64,000 nt of DNA, taken from assembly GCA_946800325.1 (NCBI GenBank), contig OX326960.1, positions 20,354,393 to 20,418,392 of the forward strand, in the 5' to 3' direction. Under the pieces are notes generated by a model. It made no database searches. It saw only the letters and a list, made by a program, of their open reading frames with translations, and was not told the origin of the DNA. The translations under genes were made by a program, and so were the position numbers. This DNA comes from Luzula sylvatica (lineage: Eukaryota > Streptophyta > Magnoliopsida > Poales > Juncaceae). Position 1 is the stretch's first letter. The number at the start of each line of letters is the position of its first letter. Of the stretch, positions 46,406-59,505 are shown piece after piece.

Positions 46406-47459
46406 TGACCAATTGAAGAACTCTCATATTTTCTGCTCCAAATCAAAGATGTGTTAGAAACAGAGCGAAATATCTAGTCTTTCTCTCTCTCTCTTCGACC
46501 AATTGAGGCAAGAAGGTACAAATCAAAGATGGCGAGTCCTCTCTCATTTTTTCTGCTCCAAATCAAAGATGTCTTAGAAACGCAGCCACAATGAGAGATT
46601 TCTTTCCGTTTCTAGAAGAAGCAAAATTGGCGAGTTCAACCTTCGATTTCTTCTTGAAGAAGTAACCACAGTGTACAGTTCCAACTGGGCCTTATGTTCT
46701 GTTCATGCAAAACAGGTGGAGGTAAAATACTAAAATTCCTGTCTTTTTCGAATTATTTTTCAATTGTCTTTTTTCAGATCATGTTTCCTCTTATCTGAAT
46801 TTATTTCAAGAATTCAAAGTTTGCCTACTTCGTTCATTTTTTTTGTTGATGTGACAGCAAGAATTACTTGCTGCTCGAAAAAGTACTATTTTAGCAAAAG
46901 TACTATTTTTTCTCTTATTGAATTTCTCTCTCTTTTTTTCTGTGATTCGATTCGTAGATGAGAATTATTTGCAAAAGTACTATTTTGAGCAGCGATAATT
47001 GAGGGGAATGGAACAGTGACGAAGAGAACCGAGTCAATGCATCAAAAAATGACAAAGGGGGGCCGAGTCAGAATCTGAAGGGAACTAACTGCCCATTGCT
47101 GTGACGAATGCATCTTATCTGGTACTTATTATTATTTCAATTCCTTATTTATTTTACTTGTACTGTTTGCAAGTCTGAGTTTCTTTTTTTGTATAAATTT
47201 CAGAAGCACCAAACTTCTCAATTCCAAAAAAGTCACTGCAGCAGGATAGTATGAAGTTTCATGGGTCCCTTTGCTGCTGAAAATACCACAAGACTCTTTT
47301 CATTACGTGTGTATTTTTGTATGTATGTGTGATATGTGTATGATGTAATATAGGTGTGTGTCTGATCTGTGCATGTGTGTGATGTATGTGTGTGTGTGTG
47401 TGTGTCTGATCTGTGTGTATAATGCTTGTGTGTTTGTCTTTTTCATGTAGGTTAGGGCT

Positions 47460-47850
47460 GCAGGAAGGGGGCCTGGCCCGGGAGGGGAGGTCGGGCCCAC
47501 GCGGGGCCCGGTCCGGGAGGTAGGGCCCACGCCGGGCCCGGTCCGGGAGGTTGGGCCCACGCGGGGCCCGGTCAGGGGGGGTCGGGCCCACGCCGGGCCC
47601 GGTCCGGGGAGGTCGGGCCCAGGCGGGGCCCGGTCCGGGGGGTCGGGCCCACGCGGGGCCCGGTCCGGGGGGTCGGGCCCCGGGGCCCACGCGGGGCCCG
47701 GTCCGGGGGGTTCGGGCCCACGCGGGGCCCGGACCGGGTCGGGCCCACGCGGGGCCCGGTCCGGGGGGTCGGCCCCGGTCCGGGGGGTCGGCCCCGCGTG
47801 GGGCCCGGTCCCACGCGGGTTGGGTTATGTCCGGGTGGTCGGGCCCGGGC
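47460..47850. repeat. GC-rich 30-31 bp minisatellite (copy B)
   Basis: Same unit as in copy A (GTCGGGCCCACGCGGGGCCC...), expanded to about twelve units with some partial and fused ones. The copy number difference shows active expansion or contraction since duplication. Confidence 0.95.
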
Positions 47851-47853
47851 GGC

Positions 47854-48142
47854 ATTGTTTCCTAGCATCTTTGTTTTTTGTATGTACGATACGCGAAATA
47901 TCTATTAAAAAATAATTAATATTTGTTTACAATGTTTTATACACCGTACGTATCGAAATAACACATAAAATGAAGAAGATTATATACATTGATTAAAAAC
48001 ATGAGGATGTGTTTTTTATGAGGAGGTTTAAACAAACATACAATGATTGTTTTTTTCGAATGAAATGCTTTTAGTAAACAATTATTTATTGCTTTTTGTG
48101 CCACCATGTTGCTACATCCCATTGTTTCCTAGCATCTTTGTT
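47854..48142. repeat. 22 bp direct repeats flanking a 245 bp insertion
   Basis: ATTGTTTCCTAGCATCTTTG plus TT occurs at 47854-47875 and 48121-48142. The enclosed sequence is absent from copy A. It is too long for a transposon target duplication, and more likely a tandem duplication or recombination product. Confidence 0.7.
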
Positions 48143-48258
48143 TAGTGCTTTTCGTAGGGATGCCCATGTCTCAAATATTCCTCCCCGATTTGTCCATCTT
48201 GTTGGTAGGTTTAGAGTGGATATATTATGTTTTAGCCATGTATCCTTGGTGAAATTGC

Positions 48259-48266
48259 ACTCGGAT
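48259..48266 (+). other. hAT target-site duplication (left)
   Basis: ACTCGGAT, repeated exactly at 49441-49448. Eight bases is diagnostic for hAT elements. Confidence 0.9.
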
Positions 48267-48393
48267 CAATGTTGTAGATGACGGGATACGGTACGGAACG
48301 GTCCGGCACCGTTTTAGTGTACTAACCGAAAAACGGTCGTAAAACGGTAAAAAAACGGTGAAAAACGGTAATCCAAAAATAGTCATATTTTCA

Positions 48394-48639
48394 TTAAAAT
48401 TTGGATATAAAACAAAAAATATATATATAAATATAATTTTTTAATAGTAAAATAAAATATTTCCAAATGGCCAAGTTCAAAATAAATATATAAATACAAA
48501 AATGACCGGAATAGTTACATTTCACCTTTGAAACATTATTTTGCATTACTCTTTCGCCATAATTCCATCGAATATCTTTGTTCGCATTTGTACTCTCAAT
48601 CGTATTAGAAGTACCGCCACTTTGTGTATTAGACGCCAT
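48394..48639 (-). pseudogene. hAT transposase N-terminal remnant (BED finger)
   Basis: The minus frame starts at ATG 48639 with a short Ser/Thr/Asn-rich leader and then reads DIRWNYGERVMQNNVSKVKC. This is the pattern of plant hAT BED zinc fingers (D-x2-W-x-Y-G...N-K-V-K-C-N-x-C-G). The second cysteine of the finger is Ser here (KCNYSGHFC). The frame then degenerates into hydrophobic AT-rich sequence and stops before the element's other end. The catalytic RNase H-like and dimerisation domains are lost, so the protein cannot transpose DNA. A functional relative elsewhere would be needed for mobility. Confidence 0.75.
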
Positions 48640-48712
48640 TGAGCAATCCTAAAATTGGAAATTGAATTAAATAAGAAAAATCACACCATAATTCGTAAAA
48701 ATCACACCAGAA

Positions 48713-49047
48713 TTCAGAGAGTCGCCAGTCACCAGAGAGAGCTGAGAGAGAGCTGAGAGTCTGAGACTGAGAGAGAGCTGAGAGAGAGCTGAGCTGAGAC
48801 TGAGAGAGAGTCGCCTGAGAGCTGAGCTGAAACTGAGAGAGAGTCGACTGAGAGAGAGTCGCCTGAGAGGCTGAGACTGAGAGAGAGTCGCCTGAGAGTC
48901 GCCTGAGAGAGAGTCGCCTGAGACTGAGAGAGAGTCGCCAGAGAGAGCTGAGAGCGGTCGCCAACGAGCGGGCTGTGGAACAGAATAAAGTTGTCGCGAG
49001 CGACGAGAGAGAGAGAGAGTAACCTGAGCTGTGGAGAGTAACGAGCG

Positions 49048-49124
<77 letters not shown>

Positions 49125-49200
49125 ACCTGAGCTGAGAGAGCTGGGAAGCTTGTCGCGAGCGGGCTGTGGAGCGAACGGCGAGAGAGAGAGTAACTGGGCT
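48713..49200. repeat. GAGAGAGTCGCCTGAGACT minisatellite and (GA)n tract
   Basis: Many variants of GAGAGAGTCGCCTGAGACTG up to about 48960, then an almost pure GA run at 49052-49121. It lies in the leader of the hAT remnant in its transcription direction. The long minus-strand Ser/Leu-rich frames here are repeat artefacts. Confidence 0.9.
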
Positions 49201-49440
49201 GGGGAATAGAATAAAGTTGGGCCGAAAAAATATATAAAAAATAAAAGCCCAATTATTTTGTTGCAAAAAACGACCGAAAAACGGACCGAAAAACGTTTTG
49301 GACTGAAAAAAACGGTCAAACACGTAAAAAAAATGGTTGACCGTTTTTCTCTCCCGTCTTGCAAAAAACGGTTCGGTTTTTCACCGTAACACCGTTTTTT
49401 GACCGTTTTTCGGTGAAAAACGGCGTTTTTTACAACATTG

Positions 49441-49448
49441 ACTCGGAT
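49441..49448 (+). other. hAT target-site duplication (right)
   Basis: ACTCGGAT, the partner of 48259-48266. Confidence 0.9.
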
Positions 49449-49484
49449 AGCACGTGGTTCCTGTTTTCTTCTGTCTCGGCACAT

Positions 49485-49511
49485 CCCGGGGGGTCGGGCC
49501 CATGCGGGGCC
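49485..49511. repeat. Isolated unit of the GC-rich minisatellite
   Basis: CCCGGGGGGTCGGGCCCATG followed by CGGGGCC lies 1.6 kb from the main array, on the far side of the hAT element. Confidence 0.85.
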
Positions 49512-49512
49512 A

Positions 49513-50500
49513 CTTATTAAGTATGTCCTCTTTCACTTCAAAATAATAAATACATGTATATGTTTTTGTAAGAAATTTATAATTCTTCTGAGAATTATTT
49601 AAATATTTTTTGAGGAATAGAAATGAAAAAAAATCATTATTAATTAATTGCACGGATATGTTTGATTATTATTAAAAAAGTTACCAACTAAAATACAACC
49701 GAAATAAGAATATAAAATCGTCATTTTTTAATGTAAATATTTGCTTGATATGTTAATAGTAATCTATAAACATGTTAATAGTAAATTTAAATACATTATT
49801 CTCGCTGGATATGCGTGAACTTTTGATAACTTCCAATAACTCAAAATAAAAATTTAAGTTTTTTCAATGGGTATATTTTATTATCTACATGATGCAAAAA
49901 TATATACCAGATAATATATATACGTTTGTTCTTTTGAAGATAAGCGCTTGAGAATATAGATACTTCTGTTTCAAGTAACAATTAATCATGTAGGAAAATC
50001 TTAATCTATCACAACACGACAAAGTAAGATTACATTAATAAAGAACATTTTTTATGCAATCCATAATAAGAAGAATGTAGGAAATTGCTCGTCTGATTCA
50101 AGTAACAATTAATTATGTTAAATTATGAATCATTTCTTCGTGAATTTTTTAATTCAAGGGGTCAAGTTGGTTGCGTCATTGGTTCTTGTGTTATCTTCGT
50201 CGAGAAATTGAAATCAACAAATGAAATGTTTGTTGTTCTTATTAAAAAAAAATATGAAAATGATCCATTTGTCCAATCACAAATCACTATACTTAATTAT
50301 TTCTATAAGTTTATCTAACTTGTTTGTCCATAACATTACATGATTCTATTTTCATGTACATAATGCATTTTTCTTTGATGCACTTTCTATGTTCAATTTC
50401 CAATTTTGGTGTACCTCCATCTATATCAATTCATACGAGAAATTATAAACAAAACTAAGAGTAACATTTTTCTATAAGAGAAAAAAAAAATAGAAAATGA
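49513..50500. other. AT-rich DNA without visible gene
   Basis: A 67-codon frame at 50115-50318 has no recognised motif. Nothing else is seen. Confidence 0.4.
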
Positions 50501-50519
50501 AGGGAACATTTTATATTAA

Positions 50520-51193
50520 TAGCAAACTAAGAGTAACATTATTATTAATATACTATTAAATTAATATTAAATTAATATTATAATAAATAGCAATATGTTA
50601 ATATTATTTCAATATATTTATATAAATATTAATATTAATATACTAAATAAAAATATTAATATTAGAGTATATTATTAATATTAATATATTATTAATATTA
50701 ATATTAATATATTATTAGTTAATAATACAATAATTTATTAATATTAATATTAATATGTTTATATTATTTTAATATATTTATGTAATATTAATATATTATA
50801 TTATTATTAATATAAATATATTATTAATATAAATAATATTAATATATTAACAATATTAATAATATTAGTATGTTAATATTATAATAGTATATTATATGAA
50901 TATGCTAATATAATAGCATTAATATAAAACTATTAATATATTATTATTATTTACAATATTTTAATATTAATATTAATATAAGTATTATGAATATATATTA
51001 TAATTATAATTAATATTATATTATTATTATACTTAAAATTATAATATTAAAATTAGTACAATAAAATTACTACAATTAATAATATTATGATGATTTTATA
51101 TTTTAATAATGTTATATTATAATCATATTATTTATTTATTTATACTAATTTGATTACAATAATAATATTGTAATAATATAATATAATAATGAT

Positions 51194-51292
<99 letters not shown>

Positions 51293-51360
51293 TACAATTA
51301 ATCATAATCATATTATAACATTATAATAATATAATATTATAATACCATAACAACATCAAC

Positions 51361-51398
<38 letters not shown>

Positions 51399-51480
51399 GA
51401 AGAAGAAGAATATAATAACATAATAATAATAATATTATAATAATTTAATATTATATGAAAATACTATTATATTGTGTTAA
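50520..51480. repeat. Very AT-rich TAATATTAA / AATAAT low-complexity region
   Basis: Nearly one kilobase made of ATTAATATT-type words and trinucleotide runs: (AAC)n/(AAT)n at 51194-51290 and (AAT)n/(AAG)n at about 51357-51408. It probably forms the interior of the transposon-like sequence ending at 51680. Confidence 0.85.
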
Positions 51481-51481
51481 T

Positions 51482-51680
51482 TTTAATCAAACATTTGTTC
51501 TATATTTTCAATAATGAAATTCCAGAATTTTTCTAACCAACCAAACAAAGAATTATACTTTCCAGTATTTTATAATTCGGACATCCAAACAAACTGTGGA
51601 ATTACTAATTCCAGAACTTTTTTCTCCTCCACCTTATAATCCAATTCCACTCTACTAATTCCGCTTGCCAAACGGCCCCT
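51482..51680. mobile_element. Right terminus of a MITE-like element
   Basis: It ends ACTAATTCCGCTTGCCAAACGGCCCC. Read inverted, the end begins GGGGCCGTTTGGCAAG, like the TIRs of many plant MITEs, with GGAATTA/AATTCC words inside resembling the element at 809-1236. The left end was not found. Confidence 0.4.
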
Positions 51681-52307
51681 AAGCAAGTTTGTTTTTCGAT
51701 TCAAAACAAGATTTTAACGCTTTGAGGAGTTCAAATAACGTGTTTCTAGATCATTTGTATCGTATCTTTTACTACATAACTTTTCACCAAATTTCACAAA
51801 CACTAAGAAAGTTTGTTTTTCGATTCAAAACAAACTTTCAACGCTTTGAGGAGTTCAAATGACGTGTTTTTAGATCATTTGTATCGTATCTTTTACTACA
51901 TAAGTTTTCACCAAATATCACAAACACTAAGAAAGTTTGTTTTTCGATTTCAAAACCACATTTTAACGCTTTGAGGAGTTCAAATAACGTGTTTTTCGAT
52001 CATTTGTATCGTATCTTTTAGTACATAACTCTTCACCCAATTTCACAAATACTAGGAAAGTTTGTTTTTCGATTCAAAACGAGATTTTAACGCTTTGAGG
52101 AGTACAAATAACATGTTTTTAGATCATTTGTATCGTATCTTTTAGTACATAACTTTTCACCAAATTTCACAAACACCAAGAAAGTTTGTTTTTCGATTCA
52201 AAACAAGATTTTAACGCTTTGGGGAGTTCAAATAACGTGTTTCTAGATCATTTGTATCGTATCTTTTAGTACATAACTTTTCACCAAATTTCACAAACAC
52301 TAAGAAA

Positions 52308-55300
52308 GTTTGTTTCTCGACTCAAAACAAACTTTCAACGCTTTGAGGAGTTCAAATGACGTGTTTTTAGATCATTTGTATCGTATCTTTTACTACATGA
52401 GTTTTCACCAAATTTCACAAACACTAAGAAAGTTTGTTTTTCGATTCAAAAGAAGATTTGAACGCTTTGAGGAGTTCAAATAACATGTTTTTATATCATT
52501 TGTATCGTATCTTTTAGTACATAACTTTTCACCCAATTTCACAAACACTAAGAAAGTTTGTTTTTCGATTCAAAACATGATTTTAATGCTTTGAGGAGTT
52601 CAAATAACATGTTTTCAGATCATTTGTATCGTATCTTTCAGTACATAACTTTTCACCAAATTTCACAAACACCAAGAAAGTTTGTTTTTCGATTCAAAAC
52701 AAGATTTTAACGCTTTGAGGAGTTCAAATAACGTGTTTCTAGATCATTTGTATCGTATCTTTTACTACATAACTTTTCAACAAATTTCACAAACACTAAG
52801 AAAGTTTATTTTTCGATTCAAAACAAGATTTTAACGCTTTGAGGAGTTCAAATAACATGTTTTTAGATCATTTGTATCATATCTTTTAGTACATAACTTT
52901 TCACCAAATTTCACAAACACTAAGCAAGTTTCTTTTTCGATTCAAAACAAGATTTTAACGCTTTGAGGAGTTCAAATAACGTGTTTCAGGATCATTTGTA
53001 TCGTATCTTTTACTACATAACTTTTCACCAAATTTCACAAACACTAAGAAAGTTTGTTTTTCGATTCAAAACAAACTTTCAACGCTTTGAGGAGTTCAAA
53101 TGACGTGTTTTTAGATCATTTGTATCGTATCTTTTACTACATAAGTTTTCACCGAATTTCACAAACACTAAGAAAGTTTGTTTTTCGATTTCAAAACCAC
53201 ATTTTAACGCTTTGAGGAGTTCAAATAACGTGTTTTTAGATCATTTGTATCGTATCTTTTAGTACATAACTCTGCACCCAATTTCACAAACACTAGGAAA
53301 GTTTGTTTTTCGATTCAAAACAAGATTTTAACGCTTTGAGGAGTACAAATAACATGTTTTTAGATCATTTGTATCGTATCTTTTACTACATAAGTTTTCA
53401 CCGAATTTCACAAACACCAAGAAAGTTTGTTTTTCGATTCAAAACAAGATTTTAACGCTTTGGGGAGTTCAAATAACGTGTTTCTAGATCATTTGTATCG
53501 TATCTTTTAGTACATAACTTTTCACCAAAATTCACAAACACTAAGAAAGTTTGTTTTTCGATTCAAAACAAGATTTTAACGCTTTGAGGAGTTCAAATAA
53601 CGTGTTTCTAGATCATTTGTATCGTACCTTTTAGTGCATAACTTTTCACCAAATTTCACAAACACTAAGAAAGTTTGTTTTTCGATTCAAAACAAGATTT
53701 TAACGCTTTGAGGAGTTCAAATAACATGTTTTTAGATCATTTGTATCAGATCTTTTAGTACATAACTTTTCACCAAATTTCACAAATACTAAGAAAGTTT
53801 GTTTTTCGATTCAAAACTAGATTTTAACGCTTTGAGGAGTTCAAATAACTTGTTTTTAGATCATTTGTATCGTATCTTTTAGTACATAACTTTTCACCCA
53901 ATTTCACAAACACTAAGAAAGTTTGTTTTTCGATTCAAAACAAGATTTTAACGCTTTGAGGAGTTCAAATAACATGTTTTTAGATCATTTGTATCATATC
54001 TTTTAGTACATAACTTTTCACCAAATTTCACAAACACTAAGCAAGTTTGTTTTTCGATCCAAAACAAGATTTTAACGCTTTGAGGAGTTCAAATAACGTG
54101 TTTCTAGATCATTTGTATCGTATCTTTTACTACATAACATTTCACCAAATTTCACAAACACTAAGAAAGTTTGTTTTTCGATTCAAAACAAACTTTCAAC
54201 GCTTTGAGGAGTTCAAATGACGTATTTTTAGATCATTTGTATCGTATCTTTTACTACATAGGTTTTCACCGAATTTCACAAACACTAAGAAAGTTTGTTT
54301 TTCGATTTCAAAACCACATTTTAACGCTTTGAGGAGTTCAAATAACGTGTTTTTAGATCATTTGTATCGTATCTTTTAGTACATAACTCTTCACCCAATT
54401 TCACAAACACTAGGAAAGTTTGTTTTTCGATTCAAAACAAGATTTTAACGCTTTGAGGAGTACAAATAACATGTTTTTAGATCATTTGTATCGTATCTTT
54501 TACTACATAAGTTTTCACCAAATTTCACAAACACCAAGAAAGTTTGTTTTTCGATTCAAAACAAGATTTTAACGCTTTGGGGAGTTCAAATAACGTGTTT
54601 CTAGATCATTTGTATCGTATCTTTTAGTACATAACTTTTCACCAAATTTCACAAACACTAAGAAAGTTTGTTTTTCGATTCAAAACAAGATTTTAACGCT
54701 TTGAGGAGTTCAAATAACGTGTTTCTAGATCATTTGTATCGTACCTTTTAGTACATAACTTTTCACCAAATTTCACAAACACTAAGAAAGTTTGTTTTTC
54801 GATTCAAAACAAGATTTTAACGCTTTGAGGAGTTCAAATAACATGTTTTTAGATCATTTGTATCAGATATTTTAGTACATAAGTTTTCACTAAATTTCAC
54901 AAATACTAAGAAAGTTTGTTTTTCGATTCAAAACTAGATTTTAACGCTTTGAGGAGTTCAAATAACATGTTTTTAGATCATTTGTATCGTATCTTTTAGT
55001 ACATAACTTTTCACCAAATTTCACAAACACTAAGAAAGTTTGTTTTTCGATTCAAAACAAGATTTTTTAACGCTTTGAGGAGTTCAAATAACATGTTTTT
55101 AGATCATTTGTATCGTATCTTTTAGTACATAACTTTTCACCAAATTTCACAAACACTAAGGAAGTTTGTTTTTCGATTCAAAACTAGATTTTAACGCTTT
55201 GAGGAGTTCAAATAACATGTTTTTAGATCATTTGTATCGTATCTTTTAGTACATAACTTTTCACCCAATTTCACAAACACTAAGAAAGTTTGTTTTTCGA

Positions 55301-55907
55301 TTCAAAACAAGATTTTAACGCTTTGAGGAGTTCAAATAACATGTTTTTAGATCATTTGTATCGTATCTTTTAGTACATAACTTTTCACCCAATTTCACAA
55401 ACACTAAAAAAGTTTGTTTTTCGATTCAAAACAAGATTTTAATGCTTTGAGGAGTTCAAATAACATGTTTTCAGATCATTTGTATCGTATCTTTTAGTAC
55501 ATAACTTTTCACCAAATTTCACAAACACCAAGAAAGTTTGTTTTTCGATTCAAAACAAGATTTTAACGCTTTGAGGAGTTCAAATAACGTGTTTCTAGAT
55601 CATTTGTATCGTATCTTTTACTGCATAACTCTTCAACCAATTTCACAAACACTAGGAAAGTTTGTTTTTCGATTCAAAACGAGATTTTAACGCTTTGAGG
55701 AGTACAAATAACATGTTTTTAGATCATTTGTATCGTATCTTTTAGTACATAACTTTTCACCAAATTTCACAAACACCAAGAAAGTTTGTTTTTCGATTCA
55801 AAACAAGATTTTAACGCTTTGGGGAGTTCAAATAACGTGTTTCTAGATCATTTGTATCGTATCTTTTAGTACATAACTTTTCACCAAATTTCACAAACAC
55901 TAAGAAA
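52308..55907 (+). repeat. Satellite higher-order repeat, copy 1
   Basis: 3600 bp, 29 monomers. It begins with the variant GTTTGTTTCTCGACTCAAAA. Marker variants (AAAAGAAGATTT, AAAACATGATTTTAATGC, TGTTTCAGGATC) recur exactly 3600 bp later. Confidence 0.9.
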
Positions 55908-58900
55908 GTTTGTTTCTCGACTCAAAACAAACTTTCAACGCTTTGAGGAGTTCAAATGACGTGTTTTTAGATCATTTGTATCGTATCTTTTACTACATGA
56001 GTTTTCACCAAATTTCACAAACACTAAGAAAGTTTGTTTTTCGATTCAAAAGAAGATTTTAACGCTTTGAGGAGTTCAAATAACATGTTTTTAGATCATT
56101 TGTATCGTATCTTTTAGTACATAACTTTTCACCCAATTTCACAAACACTAAGAAAGTTTGTTTTTCGATTCAAAACATGATTTTAATGCTTTGAGGAGTT
56201 CAAATAACATGTTTTCAGATCATTTGTATCGTATCTTTTAGTACATAACTTTTCACCATATTTCACAAACACCAAGAAAGTTTGTTTTTCGATTCAAAAC
56301 AAGATTTTAACGCTTTGAGGAGTTCAAATAACGTGTTTCTAGATCATTTGTATCGTATCTTTTACTACATAACTTTTCAACAAATTTCACAAACACTAAG
56401 AAAGTTTGTTTTTCGATTCAAAACTAGATTTTAACGCTTTGAGGAGTTCAAATAACATGTTTTTAGATCATTTGTATCATATCTTTTAGTACATAACTTT
56501 TCACCAAATTTCACAAACACTAAGCAAGTTTGTTTTTCGATTCAAAACAAGATTTGAACGCTTTGAGGAGTTCAAATAACGTGTTTCAGGATCATTTGTA
56601 TCGTATCTTTTACTACATAACTTTTCACCAAATTTCACAAACACTAAGAAAGTTTGTTTTTCGATTCAAAACAAACTTTCAACGCTTTGAGGAGTTCAAA
56701 TGACGTGTTTTTAGATCATTTGTATCGTATCTTTTACTACATAAGTTTTAACCGAATTTCACAAACACTAAGAAAGTTTGTTTTTCGATTTCAAAACCAC
56801 ATTTTAACACTTTGAGGAGTTCAAATAACGTGTTTTTAGATCATTTGTATCGTATCTTTTAGTACATAACTCTTCACCCAATTTCACAAACACTAGGAAA
56901 GTTTGTTTTTCGATTCAAAACTAGATTTTAACGCTTTGAGGAGTACAAATAACATGTTTTTAGATCATTTGTATCGTATCTTTTACTACATAAGTTTTCA
57001 CCAAATTTCACAAACACCAAGAAAGTTTGTTTTTCGATTCAAAACAAGATTTTAACGCTTTGGGGAGTTCAAATAACGTGTTTCTAGATCATTTGTATCG
57101 TATCTTTTAGTACATAACTTTTCACCAAATTTCACAAACACTAAGAAAGTTTGTTTTTCGATTCAAAACAAGATTTTAACGCTTTGAGGAGTTCAAATAA
57201 CGTGTTTCTAGATCATTTGTATCGTACCTTTTAGTACATAACTTTTCACCAAATTTCACAAACACTAAGAAAGTTTGTTTTTCGATTCAAAACAAGATTT
57301 TAACGCTTTGAGGAGTTCAAATAACATGTTTTTAGATCATGTGTATCAGATCTTTTAGTACATAACTTTTCACCAAATTTCACAAATACTAAGAAAGTTT
57401 GATTTTCGATTCAAAACTAGATTTTAACGCTTTGAGGAGTTCAAATAACTTGTTTTTAGATCATTTGTATCGTATCTTTTAGTACATAACTTTTCACCCA
57501 ATTTCACAAACACTAAGAAAGTTTGTTTTTCGATTCAAAACAAGATTTTAATGCTTTGAGGAGTTCAAATAACATGTTTTCAGATCATTTGTATCGTATC
57601 TTTTAGTACATAACTTTTCACCAAATTTCACAAACACTAAGAAAGTTTGTTTTTCGATTCAAAACAAGATTTTAACGCTTTGAGGAGTTCAAATAACGTG
57701 TTTCTAGATCATTTGTATCGTACCTTTTAGTACATAACTTTTCACCAAATTTCACAAACACTAAGAAAGTTTGTTTTTCGATTCAAAACAAGATTTTAAC
57801 GCTTTGAGGAGTTCAAATAACATGTTTTTAGATCATTTGTATCAGATATTTTAGTACATAACTTTTCACCAAATTTCACAAATACTAAGAAAGTTTGTTT
57901 TTCGATTCAAAACTAGATTTTAACGCTTTGAGGAGTTCAAATAACTTGTTTTTAGATCATTTGTATCGTATCTTTTAGTACATAACTTTTCACCAAATTT
58001 CACAAACACTAAGAAAGTTTGTTTTTCGATTCAAAACAAGATTTTTTAACGCTTTGAGGAGTTCAAATAACATGTTTTCAGATCATTTGTATCGTATCTT
58101 TTAGTACATAACTTTTCACCAAATTTCACAAACACTAAGAAAGTTTGTTTTTCGATTCAAAACAAGATTTTAACGCTTTGAGGAGTTCAAATAACGTGTT
58201 TCTAGATCATTTGTATCGTACCTTTTAGTACATAACTTTTCACCAAATTTCACAAACACTAAGAAAGTTTGTTTTTCGATTCAAAACAAGATTTTAACGC
58301 TTTGAGGAGTTCAAATAACATTGTTTTAGATCATTTGTATCAGATCTTTTATTACATAACTTTTCACCAAATTTCACAAACACTAAGAAAGTTTGTTTTT
58401 CGATTCAAAACAAGATTTTAACGCTTTGAGGAGTTCAAATAACGTGTTTCTAGATCATTTGTATCGTACCTTTTAGTACATAACTTTTCACCAAATTTCA
58501 CAAACACTAAGAAAGTTTGTTTTTCGATTCAAAACAAGATTTTAACGCTTTGAGGAGTTCAAATAACATGTTTTCAGATCATTTGTATCAGATATTTTAG
58601 TACATAACTTTTCACCAAATTTCACAAATACTAAGAAAGTTTGTTTTTCGATTCAAAACTAGATTTTAACGCTTTGAGGAGTTCAAATAACTTGTTTTTA
58701 GATCATTTGTATCGTATCTTTTAGTACATAACTTTTCACCAAATTTCACAAACACTAAGAAAGTTTGTTTTTCGATTCAAAACAAGATTTTTTAACGCTT
58801 TGAGGAGTTCAAATAACATGTTTTCAGATCATTTGTATCGTATCTTTTAGTACATAACTTTTCACCAAATTTCACAAACACTAAGAAAGTTTGTTTTTCG

Positions 58901-59505
58901 ATTCAAAACAAGATTTTAACGCTTTGAGGAGTTCAAATAACGTGTTTCTAGATCATTTGTATCGTACCTTTTAGTACATAACTTTTCACCAAATTTCACA
59001 AACACTAAGAAAGTTTGTTTTTCGATTCAAAACAAGATTTTAACGCTTTGAGGAGTTCAAATAACATTGTTTTAGATCATTTGTATCAGATCTTTTATTA
59101 CATAACTTTTCACCAAATTTCACAAACACTAAGAAAGTTTGTTTTTCGATTTCAAAACCACATTTTAACGCTTTGAGGAGTTCAAATAACGTGTTTTTCG
59201 ATCATTTGTATCGTATCTTTTAGTACATAACTCTTCACCCAATTTCACAAATACTAGGAAAGTTTGTTTTTCGATTCAAAACGAGATTTTAACGCTTTGA
59301 GGAGTACAAATAACATGTTTTTAGATCATTTGTATCGTATCTTTTAGTACATAACTTTTCACCAATTTTCACACACAACAAGAAAGTTTGTTTTTCGATT
59401 CAAAACAAGATTTTAACGCTTTGGGGAGTTCAAATAACGTGTTTCTAGATCATTTGTATCGTATCTGTACATAACTTTTCACCAAATTTCACAAACACTA
59501 AGAAA
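55908..59505 (+). repeat. Satellite higher-order repeat, copy 2
   Basis: 3598 bp. It agrees with copy 1 for about the first 1.6 kb, then carries a different monomer order at about 57.5-59.1 kb, including a tandem duplication of six monomers (about 746 bp; for example AACATTGTTTTAGATC at 58317 and 59063). It re-joins copy 1 order before its end. A 4-base deletion (CGTATCTGTAC) lies at 59465. Confidence 0.85.

Larger units (their letters stand above)
43939..48240 (+). repeat. Segmental duplication copy B, second block
   Basis: Colinear with 7584-11946. It differs by indels, a longer GC minisatellite and an extra ~245 bp at 47876-48120. Homology ends at TTTTAGCCATG, 26 bp before the hAT insertion. 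Confidence 0.9.
48267..49440 (-). mobile_element. Non-autonomous hAT element
   Basis: Bounded by the perfect 10 bp inverted repeat CAATGTTGTA and an 8 bp duplication ACTCGGAT. Subterminal zones (48300-48375 and 49265-49430) are packed with AAACGG/CCGTTT, the motif bound by the maize Ac transposase. The 1174 bp interior holds a BED-finger transposase remnant on the minus strand and a GA-rich minisatellite, so it is an internally deleted derivative of an autonomous element. Confidence 0.93.

Noticed and set aside
47259..47868. Long Pro/Gly-rich ORFs in copy B
   Set aside because: Same GC minisatellite artefact as in copy A.
48629..49484. Ser/Leu-rich ORFs of 200-250 codons on the minus strand
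   Set aside because: Encoded by GA repeats and GAGTCGCCTGAGA units within the hAT element. No non-repetitive protein sequence.
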